Counted from the first letter of the stretch, positions 28,180 through 37,186 are shown. The stretch: DNA of 64,000 nucleotides from Cellulosimicrobium protaetiae (GCF_009708005.2 NZ_CP052757.1:2790001-2854000), one strand, 5' to 3'. The notes: a model not told the origin generated them from the letters alone. Program-made: numbers and translations.

Positions 28180-29345
28180 GCGGGTCGCAGCGACTCTGCG
28201 TGGATGCCGGCGACGGCGGCGGCGACGAACGCGGCGGGGTCGGTGTCGAGGCCGCGGCCCATGGTGGACAGCCGGACGGGGACGTCGTGGAGCGCGGCGA
28301 GGAGGGCGGGGTCGGCGGGGACGTCGACGAGGTGGTGGCGCCCGGTGGGGGCGGCGAGGGTCGCGGCCTGCTCGGCGACGCGGCGCGCGAGGTCGGGTCC
28401 CCACCCGGGCAGGTTCTCGACGTCGGGCGCGGGGACGGGCACCGGGACGTCGCTCGCGGCGAGGGCGACACGGCCGTACGCGGTGAGGGAGTGGTGGGAG
28501 ACGCCGAGGTGGCGGTCGCGGGCGTCGGCGCCGGAGACGCGCAGGGACGCGACGGGGCGTCCGCCCAGGGCGGCGACGGCGTTGAGGGCCTCTCCCGCGG
28601 CGACGCCGGAGAAGCCCCAGCGGGTGCCGGTGCCGAGGTTGCCGGGGCCCTGGGCGACGACGACGAGGTCGGCGCCGGTGACGTGGCGGGCCGCGAGGAG
28701 CCCGGTGTGCACGGTGACGGCCTCGAGGTCGCCGCCGAACGCCTGCCCGACGGTGAGGCACGTGTCGATCCAGCCGGTGTCGCGCAGGGTGGCGACGGTG
28801 CGGGAGAACGCGGCGGGCAGGGCGCCGCCGTCCGTCATGACGTAGGCGACACGGGGTGCGGGGCGGCCCGCGAGCGCCGCGGCGTGCCGGGCGCCGGTGA
28901 CGACGGCGGGCAGGGCGGAGTGGAGGTCGGCGACGACGACGGGGGTGCCGGCGAGGTCGTCGGCGTCGCGGAGGGTGTCGTGGTGGGGGGACTCCTGCTC
29001 GTCGACGCCGAGGACGAGTGCCTGGAGGGGGGTGTAGCGGGCCTTGACGAGGTGCCCGGGGCCGGGTGCGGGGTCGGGCGGGAGCGGGGTGCCGGGCTGG
29101 GCGGGGCCGACGACGAGGGCGTACCCGCCGGTGCCGAGCCCGCGCGCGAGGGCGGAGACGTTGAGGAGCACGTGCTCGCCGGGGGCGGGGGTGCCGACGA
29201 GCTGGGTGTACGCGAGGGCGCGCACGGTCGCGTCGGGGTCGTCGTCGCGCCCGGGGAGGGGGTCGTGGAGCCGCACGTGCAGCTCCTGGGCGCCGGTCCA
29301 GGCCTTCGCGTGCGACACCACGGTCGCGGTCCGCCACGTGATCAC
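28176..29345 (-). CDS. DUF3866-family protein
   Basis: A 389-residue protein of the actinobacterial DUF3866 family, recognised from ALAYTQLVGTPAPGEHVLLNVSALARGLGTGGYALVV, KARYTPLQALVLGVDEQESPHH, YVMTDGGALPAAFSRTVATLRD and GPGNLGTGTRWGFSGVAAGEALNA. No reaction is assigned. It heads the operon and is divergent from pafB; its promoter yields a leaderless GTG start at 29345. An alternative GTG three codons upstream would lie inside the promoter. The next gene overlaps its stop. Confidence 0.85.
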   Translation of the reverse strand: MITWRTATVVSHAKAWTGAQELHVRLHDPLPGRDDDPDATVRALAYTQLVGTPAPGEHVLLNVSALARGLGTGGYALVVGPAQPGTPLPPDPAPGPGHLVKARYTPLQALVLGVDEQESPHHDTLRDADDLAGTPVVVADLHSALPAVVTGARHAAALAGRPAPRVAYVMTDGGALPAAFSRTVATLRDTGWIDTCLTVGQAFGGDLEAVTVHTGLLAARHVTGADLVVVAQGPGNLGTGTRWGFSGVAAGEALNAVAALGGRPVASLRVSGADARDRHLGVSHHSLTAYGRVALAASDVPVPVPAPDVENLPGWGPDLARRVAEQAATLAAPTGRHHLVDVPADPALLAALHDVPVRLSTMGRGLDTDPAAFVAAAVAGIHAESLRPA

Positions 29346-29358
29346 GCGGCACACCCTA
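29346..29358 (-). promoter_or_regulatory. Leaderless -10 promoter of the DUF3866 operon
   Basis: On the minus strand TAGGGT occupies 29353-29358, seven bases before the GTG at 29345. It lies back to back with the pafB -10 (29368-29373), only nine bases apart. Confidence 0.6.
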
Positions 29359-29367
29359 TCGACCGAC

Positions 29368-29380
29368 TAGCGTGGTGCCG
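29368..29380 (+). promoter_or_regulatory. Leaderless -10 promoter of pafB
   Basis: TAGCGT at 29368-29373 is seven bases before the pafB ATG at 29381; no ribosome site is present. Confidence 0.55.
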
Positions 29381-30460
29381 ATGTCCGAGCCCACGCCCCC
29401 TTTCTCCGCGCCCCCCGCCGCGTCGTCGTCGGGGTCGTCGTCGACGAACCCGGCCGCGCGCCTGCTGAACCTCGTGATCGCGCTGGTGAACACGAACGCG
29501 TCGATGACGAAGCAGCAGATCCGCATCAGCGTGGCGGGGTACGGTGACGCCCCCTCCCCGGACGCGTTCGAACGGATGTTCGAGCGCGACAAGGACACGT
29601 TGCGCGACCTGGGGATCCCGATCGTCACGGTGGACGCGGGTGGGCACGCGGACGAGGTGGGGTACCGGATCGACCAGGACGCGTACGCGCTGCCCGCGGT
29701 GGACCTGACGCCGGCCGAGCTGGGGGTGCTGGCGCTGGCGGCGCAGTTCTGGCAGGACAAGACGCTGCGCACGGACATCTCGCGTGCGCTGACGAAGCTG
29801 CGGGCGGCGGGCGCGGGGGAGACCGCGATGGACGTGGTGGCGGGCCTGGCGCCGCAGGTGCGGCCGGTGGGCGACGCGTACGCGACGCTCATGGACGCGA
29901 TCTCGGCGCGGCGCGCGGTGTCGTTCACGTACCGGGCGGCGAGCACGGGCGAGGTGCGGGCTCGGCGTGCGCAGCCGTGGCGGATCGCGGCGCGGCGTGG
30001 CGGCTGGTACCTGGTGGGGCTCGACCTGGACCGGGGGGCGCCGCGGTCGTACCGGCTGAGCCGGGTCGAGGGCCGGGTGCGGGCGACGGGCCCGCGCGAC
30101 GCGTTCGAGGTCCCCGTGGACGTGGACGTCGACGCGGCCCTGGGCACGCGCGACGCGGGCGGCGTGGCGCGCCTGGCGGTCGTACCGGAGCGTGCGGGTG
30201 CGCTGCGGGCGCGCGGCACGCTCGTGGGGTCGGTGCCGGACGCGCGGGCGGGCGACGGCGCGGGTCGTGACGTGCTGGAGGTCGCGTACGACGTGCGGTA
30301 CGCGCTGGCGGACGAGGTCGTGGGGTACGGGGACGCGGTGCTGGTGCTCGGCCCGCCGGACCTGCGCGAGGCGGTCGTGCGCCGGCTGCGGGACGCGGCG
30401 GCGCTGGGCTCGGGCTCGGAGCAGGGTGAGGGGTCGACGGAGGAGGCGGGGCGTGGCTGA
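29381..30460 (+). CDS. pafB: WYL-domain transcriptional regulator PafB
   Basis: A 359-residue regulator with an amino-terminal helix-turn-helix (RLLNLVIALVNTNASMTKQQIRISVAGYG), a WYL domain around residues 165-230 (PWRIAARRGGWYLVGLDLDRG and the following SYRLSRVEGRVRATG), and a WCX extension. With PafC it forms the mycobacterial activator of the LexA/RecA-independent DNA-damage regulon. The order pafB-pafC-tatA-tatC-helY matches Mycobacterium. A short Ser/Gly/Thr-rich leader precedes the helix-turn-helix. A perfect LexA-like box, probably fortuitous, occurs in the coding region at 29568-29583. Confidence 0.9.
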   Translation: MSEPTPPFSAPPAASSSGSSSTNPAARLLNLVIALVNTNASMTKQQIRISVAGYGDAPSPDAFERMFERDKDTLRDLGIPIVTVDAGGHADEVGYRIDQDAYALPAVDLTPAELGVLALAAQFWQDKTLRTDISRALTKLRAAGAGETAMDVVAGLAPQVRPVGDAYATLMDAISARRAVSFTYRAASTGEVRARRAQPWRIAARRGGWYLVGLDLDRGAPRSYRLSRVEGRVRATGPRDAFEVPVDVDVDAALGTRDAGGVARLAVVPERAGALRARGTLVGSVPDARAGDGAGRDVLEVAYDVRYALADEVVGYGDAVLVLGPPDLREAVVRRLRDAAALGSGSEQGEGSTEEAGRG

Positions 30461-31466
30461 GCGCGCGGACGACCGGCTGGTGCGCCTGCTGGGCATCGTC
30501 GCGTACCTGGACGGCGCAGGGCCGGTGCCGGTGGGCGAGCTCGCCCGGCACTTCGGCGTGAGCGAGCGCCAGGTCCTGGACGACGTGGACGCCCTGTGGG
30601 TGTCAGGCACGCCCGGGTACTGGCCGGACGACCTCATCGACTTCGACGCCGACTCGATCGAGCGCGGCGTCGTGCGCCTCACGGAGGCGCGCGGCATGAC
30701 GCGGCCCCTGCGGCTCGGCACGCGCGAGGCCGTCGCGCTCATCGCGGCGCTGCGCGCCATGCGGGAGACCGCGGCGGTGCAGGCCGACCCGGAGCGCGCC
30801 GGCGTCGTCGAGTCGGTGCTGCGCAAGCTCACCGACGCGACCGGCGAGGCCGCGGCGGCGCTCGACGTGCAGCTCGCGCCCGAGGGCGACCCGCGCGTCG
30901 TCGCGGCGATCACGAGCGCGCTCGTCGCAGGCCACCGCCTGCGGATCCGGTACGTGACGGCCGCCGACGAGGAGTCCGAGCGCGAGGTCGACCCCGTGTC
31001 CCTGCACACGCAGGACGAGCACGCCTACCTGCTCGCGTGGTGCCACCGCGCCCGCGGGCGCCGCACGTTCCGCGTCGACCGCATCCTCGCCGCCACCGAG
31101 CTCGACCAGCCCGTCGAGGGGCACGACGTCGACCCCGACGTCGACTTCACGCCCACCGGCGACGCGCCGCTCGCGACGATCACGTTCGCCAGCCCCGCAC
31201 GCGCCGTCGCCGAGCAGGTCCCCGTCGAGTCCGTGCGCAACCTGCCCGACGGCGCGTTCGAGGTGCGCCTGCGCGTCACCAACCCGGTCTGGCTGCGCCA
31301 GCTCCTCACCGAGCGGGCGCGGCACGTGCTCGCCGTCGAGCCGGCGTCGGTCGCGCGCGACGTGCGCGAGGCCGCGAGCGCCGCGCTCGCCGCGTACGCG
31401 CACCTGCCGGAAGAGCCCGCAGGCCCGGGGGCGGCGCCGTCGGGCGACGACCGGGCCGCTGGCTAG
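30453..31466 (+). CDS. pafC: WYL-domain transcriptional regulator PafC
   Basis: A 337-residue partner of PafB. It begins with a helix-turn-helix (DGAGPVPVGELARHFGVSERQVLDDVDALW), has the WYL segment in RIRYVTAADEESEREVDPVSLHTQDEHAYLLAWCHRARGRRTFRVDRI, and a WCX tail. The GTG start overlaps the last eight bases of pafB and has GGAGGAGG upstream. PafBC recognises RecA-NDp-type promoters; one such promoter is seen in this window at 49811-49833. Confidence 0.92.
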   Translation: MAERADDRLVRLLGIVAYLDGAGPVPVGELARHFGVSERQVLDDVDALWVSGTPGYWPDDLIDFDADSIERGVVRLTEARGMTRPLRLGTREAVALIAALRAMRETAAVQADPERAGVVESVLRKLTDATGEAAAALDVQLAPEGDPRVVAAITSALVAGHRLRIRYVTAADEESEREVDPVSLHTQDEHAYLLAWCHRARGRRTFRVDRILAATELDQPVEGHDVDPDVDFTPTGDAPLATITFASPARAVAEQVPVESVRNLPDGAFEVRLRVTNPVWLRQLLTERARHVLAVEPASVARDVREAASAALAAYAHLPEEPAGPGAAPSGDDRAAG

Positions 31467-31476
31467 GGTAGGCGGC
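31464..31476 (+). promoter_or_regulatory. Leaderless -10 promoter inside the pafC stop codon
   Basis: TAGGGT at 31464-31469 begins with the pafC stop codon TAG and is seven bases before the ATG at 31477; no ribosome site is present. Confidence 0.5.
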
Positions 31477-31803
31477 ATGTGGTTCTGGGTCTGGACGCTG
31501 CTCGTCGTGGGCACGCTCGTCGGCGCGTTCTTCCTCGCGCGGCGCCTGTGGCGGTCCGTGAAGGGGCTGGGTCGCGAGCTGTCGCGCGCCTCGCAGGTCG
31601 CAGCGGACATGAGCGCACGGGCCGACGAGCTGTCGCGCGCCCTGGAGGAGGCGCAGCCGTCGACCGCGCCGACGCTGTTCGACGACCCCGTCGTGCTGCA
31701 GGAGCGCGTGGACGCGTTGCGCGCCGAGCGGGCGGAGCGGCGCGACGAGCGGCGGCGGCGCGACGAGCAGGTCTGGGCCCGCTGGCGCCGGTTCAACGCG
31801 TAG
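31477..31803 (+). CDS. Small membrane-anchored coiled-coil protein
   Basis: A 108-residue protein with one amino-terminal transmembrane helix (FWVWTLLVVGTLVGAFFLA) followed by a charged, Arg/Glu/Ala-rich probable coiled coil. It sits between pafC and tatA, where similar small proteins are often annotated only as hypothetical. Function unknown. Confidence 0.7.
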   Translation: MWFWVWTLLVVGTLVGAFFLARRLWRSVKGLGRELSRASQVAADMSARADELSRALEEAQPSTAPTLFDDPVVLQERVDALRAERAERRDERRRRDEQVWARWRRFNA

Positions 31804-31814
31804 GGTTCACCGCG

Positions 31815-31820
31815 TAGACT
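31815..31820 (+). promoter_or_regulatory. -10 hexamer for tatA
   Basis: TAGACT lies 40 bases before the tatA ATG; a GAGGAGGAG ribosome site follows at 31845-31853, so this transcript would have a normal leader. Confidence 0.45.
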
Positions 31821-31860
31821 CGCTCGCGTAGCGCCGTTCGCCTCGAGGAGGAGTTAGCCC

Positions 31861-32127
31861 ATGGGCATGCTCAAGCCCTGGCACATCATCGTGCTGGTCG
31901 TCGTCATCCTGCTCCTGTTCGGCGCGCGCCGGCTCCCCGACCTGGCCAAGAGCGTCGGCCAGTCGCTGAAGATCTTCAAGAGCGAGGTCAAGGACCTGCG
32001 CGAGGACGACACGACGCCCCCCGCGGCGGGTGGCACCGGCACGACGCACACGTCGACCGGTACGTCTGCGCCGACCGTGACCGGAGGGACGACGTCGCCC
32101 GAACCGGGCGACACATCGAAGGGATAG
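31861..32127 (+). CDS. tatA: Sec-independent translocase subunit TatA
   Basis: An 88-residue Tat component: a single amino-terminal helix (WHIIVLVVVILLLFGARRLPDLAKSVGQS) with the FGxxRLPDL hinge, an amphipathic helix (LKIFKSEVKDLRED) and a Thr/Gly/Pro-rich tail. It polymerises with TatC to export folded twin-arginine proteins. tatC starts three bases after the stop. Confidence 0.95.
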   Translation: MGMLKPWHIIVLVVVILLLFGARRLPDLAKSVGQSLKIFKSEVKDLREDDTTPPAAGGTGTTHTSTGTSAPTVTGGTTSPEPGDTSKG

Positions 32128-32130
32128 TCG

Positions 32131-32907
32131 GTGTCACGTACCTCCCGTGACCCCGAGGGGCGGATGCCGCTCCGCGAGCACCTCCTGGAGCTGCGCAAGC
32201 GCCTCTTCCTCGCCGCGTGCGGCCTCGTGGCCGGCGCGATCGTCGGGTGGTTCCTCTACGAGCCGCTGCTCGAGGCGCTGCAGGCGCCGCTGCTCAAGGC
32301 GGCGGAGGAGCAGGGCAAGGTCATCAGCCTGAACTTCTCGGGCCTGGCGTCCGCGCTCGACATGAAGGTCAAGGTCTCCCTCTTCCTCGGCGTCATCGTC
32401 ACGTGCCCGTGGTGGCTGTACCAGCTGTGGGCGTTCATCACCCCGGGTCTGACGACCCGGGAGAAGCGGTACGCGTTCGCGTTCCTCGGCGCGTCCGTCC
32501 CGCTGTTCCTCGGCGGCGCTCTCCTCGCGTGGTGGGTCCTGCCGCACGCGGTCGACATCCTCGCCGGGTTCGTGCCCGACGGCGCGACCAACCTGGCCGA
32601 CGCGCAGGGCTACCTGAGCTTCGTCATGCGCCTCGTGCTCGCGTTCGGGCTCGCGTTCGTGCTGCCCGTCGTGCTCGTCGCGCTCAACGCGACCGGCATC
32701 CTGCGCGCGTCCGCGATGGCCAAGGGCTGGCGGTGGGCGGTGCTCATCGCGTTCGTGTTCGCGGCCGTGATGACCCCGACGCCCGACGCGCTGACGATGA
32801 TCTTCGTCGCGCTGCCGATCTGCGGCCTGTACTTCGCGGCGCTCGGCATCAGCTACCTCCACGACCGGCGCGCCGACAAGCGCGACGCGGCACGGCTCGC
32901 CCTGTGA
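32131..32907 (+). CDS. tatC: Sec-independent translocase subunit TatC
   Basis: A 258-residue six-helix protein with the family signatures MPLREHLLELRKRLFLAACG at the amino end and LYQLWAFITPGLTTREKRYA in the first loop, which together bind twin-arginine signal peptides. The start is GTG with a GAAGGGA site. Co-transcribed with tatA. Confidence 0.95.
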   Translation: MSRTSRDPEGRMPLREHLLELRKRLFLAACGLVAGAIVGWFLYEPLLEALQAPLLKAAEEQGKVISLNFSGLASALDMKVKVSLFLGVIVTCPWWLYQLWAFITPGLTTREKRYAFAFLGASVPLFLGGALLAWWVLPHAVDILAGFVPDGATNLADAQGYLSFVMRLVLAFGLAFVLPVVLVALNATGILRASAMAKGWRWAVLIAFVFAAVMTPTPDALTMIFVALPICGLYFAALGISYLHDRRADKRDAARLAL

Positions 32908-32950
32908 GCGTCCTGCCCCGGCCGCGCCCCGCCGGGCGCGGGGGCCGCGC

Positions 32951-34033
32951 GTGAGCACGGTCGCGCTCGTCGTCAACCCGACGGCTGGGCGCGGCCGGGG
33001 CCGCACCGCGGGCGCGCGCACCGCCGAGGCGCTGCACGCGGCGGGGCACGCCGTCGTCGACCTCAGCGCCCCCAGCCTCCCCCTCGCCCAGGAGTCCGCC
33101 GACGCCGCCGTGCGCGGCACGGACGGGACCGACCGGCCCGGGGTGGACGCCCTCGTCGTCGTCGGCGGGGACGGGATGGTGCACCTCGGCGTGAACGCGA
33201 CGGCCGGGACCGGCGTCCCCCTGGGGATCGTCGCCGTCGGGACGGGCAACGACTTCGCCCACGCCCTCGGCCTGCCCACGACCCGCGTCGACCGGTGCGT
33301 GGACGCCCTCCTCGCGGCCCTCGGCACCACCGCGAGCGCCACCCCGGCGGTGCGCGCCGTGGACGCCGCGCGCGTCACGGGCGCGCACCTGGCCGGCCCA
33401 CGCTGGTACGCGGGCGTGCTGTCCGCGGGGATCGACGCGGCCGTGAACGCGCACGCGAACGCGGCCACGTGGCCGCGGGGGCGGTCCCGGTACGCGCGCT
33501 CGGCGCTCACCGAGATCACGCGGTACCGCCCGTACGGGTACCGGGTCACGCTGCGCGGCGTCCCCGCGGGCGACGAGCTGCCCGACCTGCTCGCCGGGGC
33601 TCCCCTCCTGCGCGACGGCGCCGCCGTCGGGACGAGCCCGGACCCCGACGGCCGGGACGCCCACGGCGGGCGGACCGTGGTGTGGGAGTCGCCGGGCGCG
33701 CTCGTCGCGGTCGCGAACGGGCCGCGGATCGGCGGCGGGATCCGCATCGCGCCGGGCGCGACGCTCGACGACGGCCTGCTCGACGTCGTCGTCGCGGGCC
33801 CGTTCGGGCGCTGGGGCGCCGCCCGCATCTTCCCCGGCATGTACGCGGGGCGGCACCTGGCGAACCCGGGGGTGGGGACGCTGCGCGCGACGTCGGTGAC
33901 GGTCGCGGCGACCGAGGCCGGAGCGACCCCGCCGCACGCGTTCGCCGACGGGGAGCACCTGGGCCCCCTCCCGTTGCGGGTGGACGTCGTCCCGGGCGCG
34001 CTGCACGTCCTGCAGGTCGGTGCCGGACCGTAG
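32951..34033 (+). CDS. Diacylglycerol kinase-family lipid kinase
   Basis: A 360-residue DAGK/sphingosine-kinase-fold enzyme: VNPTAGRGRG near residue 8, VVGGDGMVHLGVNA near 73 with the catalytic GGDG, GTGNDFAHALGLP near 97, then the two-domain core (GVLSAGIDAAVN) and a carboxyl ANGPRIGGGIRIAPGATLDDGLLDVVV. Bacterial members phosphorylate diacylglycerol or similar lipids with ATP. It begins 43 bases after tatC and is followed by helY, whose -10 overlaps its stop codon. Confidence 0.9.
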   Translation: MSTVALVVNPTAGRGRGRTAGARTAEALHAAGHAVVDLSAPSLPLAQESADAAVRGTDGTDRPGVDALVVVGGDGMVHLGVNATAGTGVPLGIVAVGTGNDFAHALGLPTTRVDRCVDALLAALGTTASATPAVRAVDAARVTGAHLAGPRWYAGVLSAGIDAAVNAHANAATWPRGRSRYARSALTEITRYRPYGYRVTLRGVPAGDELPDLLAGAPLLRDGAAVGTSPDPDGRDAHGGRTVVWESPGALVAVANGPRIGGGIRIAPGATLDDGLLDVVVAGPFGRWGAARIFPGMYAGRHLANPGVGTLRATSVTVAATEAGATPPHAFADGEHLGPLPLRVDVVPGALHVLQVGAGP

Positions 34034-34042
34034 GCTGGCGTC
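34031..34042 (+). promoter_or_regulatory. Leaderless -10 promoter of helY inside an upstream stop codon
   Basis: TAGGCT at 34031-34036 starts with the lipid kinase stop codon and is six bases before the helY ATG; no ribosome site is present. Confidence 0.55.
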
Positions 34043-37027
34043 ATGACGGCCGCTGAATCGCCCGCCGCCCGTTACGCCGCGTCCCGGGCCCGCCAGGCGG
34101 CGTCCCGCACCCGGCTCGCGGAGTTCCGGCAGGTCCTCGACTTCCCCCTCGACGACTTCCAGGAGCGCGCGTGCGAGGCGCTCGAGGAGGGGCGCGGCGT
34201 CCTCGTGGCGGCCCCCACGGGCGCGGGCAAGACGGTCGTGGGCGAGTTCGCCGTCCACCTCGCCCTCGCGGGCGGGCGCAAGGCGTTCTACACGACCCCC
34301 ATCAAGGCGCTGTCCAACCAGAAGTACGGCGACCTCGTGCGCCGCCACGGCGCGGACTCGGTGGGGCTGCTCACGGGCGACACGACGATCAACGGGGAGG
34401 CACCCGTCGTCGTCATGACGACCGAGGTGCTGCGCAACATGCTCTACGCGGGGTCGCGCACGCTCGACGGCCTCGCGTTCGTCGTCATGGACGAGGTGCA
34501 CTACCTCGCCGACCGGTTCCGCGGACCGGTGTGGGAGGAGGTCATCATCCACCTGCCGGACGACGTCCAGCTCGTCTCCCTGTCCGCGACCGTGTCGAAC
34601 GCGGAGGAGTTCGGCGACTGGCTGGAGATGGTGCGCGGCGACACGACCGTCGTCGTCAGCGAGCGCCGGCCCGTGCCGCTGTGGCAGCACGTGCTGGTCG
34701 CGTCGGCGAACCCGGCGACCGGGGTCGCGCACGCGGGCGGCGGGCGGGCGCTCGGCGCGGACCTGCTCGACCTGTACGCGGGGCACGTGGACCCGACCGA
34801 CCCGGGCGTGAACCCGCCCATCAGCCCGGACCTGCTCGCGGCGTTCCGCGCGGCCCCGCGCACGGGCGCGTCGGGGCCGGGCGGTCGGCGCGGCCCGGGC
34901 GACCGGGGGTACCGGGGGCGGGGCGGACGTCGCCCGGGCCCGGACCGGTCGGGGCCGGGCGGGCTGGGGGCACGCCGCACCCCGGCGCGGTTCGCCGTCG
35001 TGGACGCGCTGGACGCCGACGGGCTGCTGCCCGCGATCTACTTCATCTTCTCCCGCGCCGGGTGCGAGGGCGCCGTGCAGCAGTGCCTGACCGCGGGGCT
35101 GCGCCTCACCTCGCCCGCGGAGGAGGCCGAGATCCGGCGGGTCGCCGAGGAGCGGACCGCGACGATCCCCGCCGAGGACCTGGACGTGCTCGGGTACTGG
35201 ACGTGGACCGAGTCGCTCGCGCGCGGGATCGCGGCCCACCACGCGGGGATGCTGCCCGTGTTCAAGGAGACCGTCGAGGAGCTGTTCTCCCGCGGCCTGG
35301 TCAAGGTCGTGTTCGCGACCGAGACGCTCGCGCTCGGCATCAACATGCCCGCCCGGTCCGTCGCGCTGGAGAAGCTCGTCAAGTGGGACGGGACCGCGCA
35401 CGTGGACGTCACGCCCGGCGAGTACACGCAGCTCACCGGGCGCGCCGGGCGGCGCGGCATCGACGTCGAGGGGCACGCCGTCGTCGTCGACCACGCCGGC
35501 CTGGACCCCGTGCACCTGGCGGGCCTGGCGTCCAAGCGCCTCTACCCGCTGCGCTCGAGCTTCCGGCCCACGTACAACATGGCGGTCAACCTCGTCGCGC
35601 AGGTGGGCCGGGACCGGGCGCGCGAGGTGCTGGAGACGTCGTTCGCCCAGTTCCAGGCCGACCGCGGCGTCGTCGGGCTCGCGAAGCAGGCGCAGGCGCA
35701 CGCCGAGGCGCTCGACGGGTACGCGCAGGCCATGACGTGCGACCGCGGCGACTTCGCGCAGTACGCGGCGCTGCGCCGGCGCATCACCGCGCGCGAGGGC
35801 GACCTGTCGCGCGCCGCGAGCCGGTCCCGACGCGCCGAGGTCGTGGCCGCGTTCGAGCGGCTGCGTCCCGGGGACGTCGTCGAGGTGCCGTCGGGGCGGC
35901 GCGCGGGCTACGTCGTCGTGCTCGACCCGGGGGAGGGGGCCGGGTTCGACGGCCCCCGCCCGACCGTGCTCACGCAGGACCGGCAGGTGAAGAAGCTCAC
36001 CGTGGCCGACGCGCCCGGCGGCATCCGCACGGTGGGTCGCGTGCGCATCCCCAAGACGTTCAACGCGCGCGTGCCCGCCCAGCGACGCGACCTCGCCTCG
36101 ACGCTGCGCAACGCCCTCGGGGCGCTCGACGAGCCCGGGGCGCGTCCCGGGCGCACCACCCGCGCCCGGTCCGCCGCCGCGGACGACGCCGAGCTCTCGC
36201 GCCTGCGCGCGCAGCTGCGCGCCCACCCGTGCCACGACTGCCCCGACCGCGAGGACCACGCGCGCTGGGCCGAGCGGTGGGCGCGGCTCAAGAAGGAGCA
36301 CGACCAGCTCGTGCGCCGCGTCGAGGGCCGCACCGGGTCCATCGCGCGCGTGTTCGACCGCATCTGCGACGTCCTGCTCACCCTGGGCTACCTCGCCCCG
36401 GGCGAGGCCGCCGACGACCCGGTGGCCCCGCTCGAGGACGCCCTGGACGCGGAGGAGCCCGCGAGCGGCGCGCGGGACGGCGACGACGGCGACCGCGCGG
36501 CGCGCGCCGGGCTGCGCGTCACGCGCGACGGGCAGTGGCTGCGGCGCCTGTACGCGGAGAACGACCTCCTGCTCGCCGAGTGCCTGCGCCGCGGCGTGTG
36601 GGAGGACCTCGACGCGCCCGCCCTGGCGGCCGTGGTGTCCACGTGCGTGTACGCGGGGCGGCGCGAGGACCACGGCGAGCCCGACGTCCCCGGCGGCCCG
36701 CAGGGCAAGCTCGCCCGCGCGCTCGAGGCGACCACGCGCGTGTGGTCCGAGGTGGACGACCTCGAGGAGGAGCACGACATCGACGCCACCGGACAGCTCG
36801 ACGAGGGCCTCGTGACCGCCGTGCACCGGTGGGCCGTCGGCCGCAGCCTCGACGCCGTGCTGCGCGGCTCGGAGATCGCGGCCGGCGACTTCGTGCGCTG
36901 GTGCAAGCAGGTGATCGACGTCCTCGACCAGGTCGCGACCGCAGCACCCACCCCCGCCGTCCGACGCACCGCGAACCAGGCCATCGACACGCTGCGGCGC
37001 GGCGTCGTCGCGTACTCGAGCGTCTGA
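34043..37027 (+). CDS. helY: HelY, Ski2/Mtr4-like DEAD/DEAH-box RNA helicase
   Basis: A 994-residue superfamily 2 helicase. Motif I APTGAGKTVVGE, Ia YTTPIKALSNQKY, motif II DEVH in VVMDEVHYLADR, motif III SATVSNAEEFGDWL, IV FIFSRAGCEGAV, V LALGINMPARSVALEK and VI QLTGRAGRRGID are all intact. The carboxyl half holds the DSHCT-type region with CHDCPDRE. A Gly/Arg/Pro-rich loop (~275-310) interrupts domain 1-2. M. tuberculosis HelY has the same neighbours. It may act in RNA turnover or R-loop metabolism. A large antisense reading frame across it is a GC-rich shadow. Confidence 0.93.
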   Translation: MTAAESPAARYAASRARQAASRTRLAEFRQVLDFPLDDFQERACEALEEGRGVLVAAPTGAGKTVVGEFAVHLALAGGRKAFYTTPIKALSNQKYGDLVRRHGADSVGLLTGDTTINGEAPVVVMTTEVLRNMLYAGSRTLDGLAFVVMDEVHYLADRFRGPVWEEVIIHLPDDVQLVSLSATVSNAEEFGDWLEMVRGDTTVVVSERRPVPLWQHVLVASANPATGVAHAGGGRALGADLLDLYAGHVDPTDPGVNPPISPDLLAAFRAAPRTGASGPGGRRGPGDRGYRGRGGRRPGPDRSGPGGLGARRTPARFAVVDALDADGLLPAIYFIFSRAGCEGAVQQCLTAGLRLTSPAEEAEIRRVAEERTATIPAEDLDVLGYWTWTESLARGIAAHHAGMLPVFKETVEELFSRGLVKVVFATETLALGINMPARSVALEKLVKWDGTAHVDVTPGEYTQLTGRAGRRGIDVEGHAVVVDHAGLDPVHLAGLASKRLYPLRSSFRPTYNMAVNLVAQVGRDRAREVLETSFAQFQADRGVVGLAKQAQAHAEALDGYAQAMTCDRGDFAQYAALRRRITAREGDLSRAASRSRRAEVVAAFERLRPGDVVEVPSGRRAGYVVVLDPGEGAGFDGPRPTVLTQDRQVKKLTVADAPGGIRTVGRVRIPKTFNARVPAQRRDLASTLRNALGALDEPGARPGRTTRARSAAADDAELSRLRAQLRAHPCHDCPDREDHARWAERWARLKKEHDQLVRRVEGRTGSIARVFDRICDVLLTLGYLAPGEAADDPVAPLEDALDAEEPASGARDGDDGDRAARAGLRVTRDGQWLRRLYAENDLLLAECLRRGVWEDLDAPALAAVVSTCVYAGRREDHGEPDVPGGPQGKLARALEATTRVWSEVDDLEEEHDIDATGQLDEGLVTAVHRWAVGRSLDAVLRGSEIAAGDFVRWCKQVIDVLDQVATAAPTPAVRRTANQAIDTLRRGVVAYSSV

Positions 37028-37051
37028 GCCGACGGGCGTCCCTCGTCTCCG

Positions 37052-37113
37052 CGAGCGGGCGTGCGTCCGCACCACCAGCAGGGGTGCCGAGACGAGCCCG
37101 CTCGATGCGGGCG
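37052..37113 (+). terminator. Competing stem-loops after helY
   Basis: CGAGCGGGC (37052-37060) pairs with GCCCGCTCG (37096-37104), and GCCCG (37096-37100) can instead pair with CGGGC (37109-37113). This is a probable helY terminator before the amidohydrolase promoter. Confidence 0.45.
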
Positions 37114-37186
37114 TGACGTGCACGACACCCGGCCCGACCTGCGCCGACGCCCGACCGGTCGGGCGAGGTTCGGGCGGTTGTGGCGG

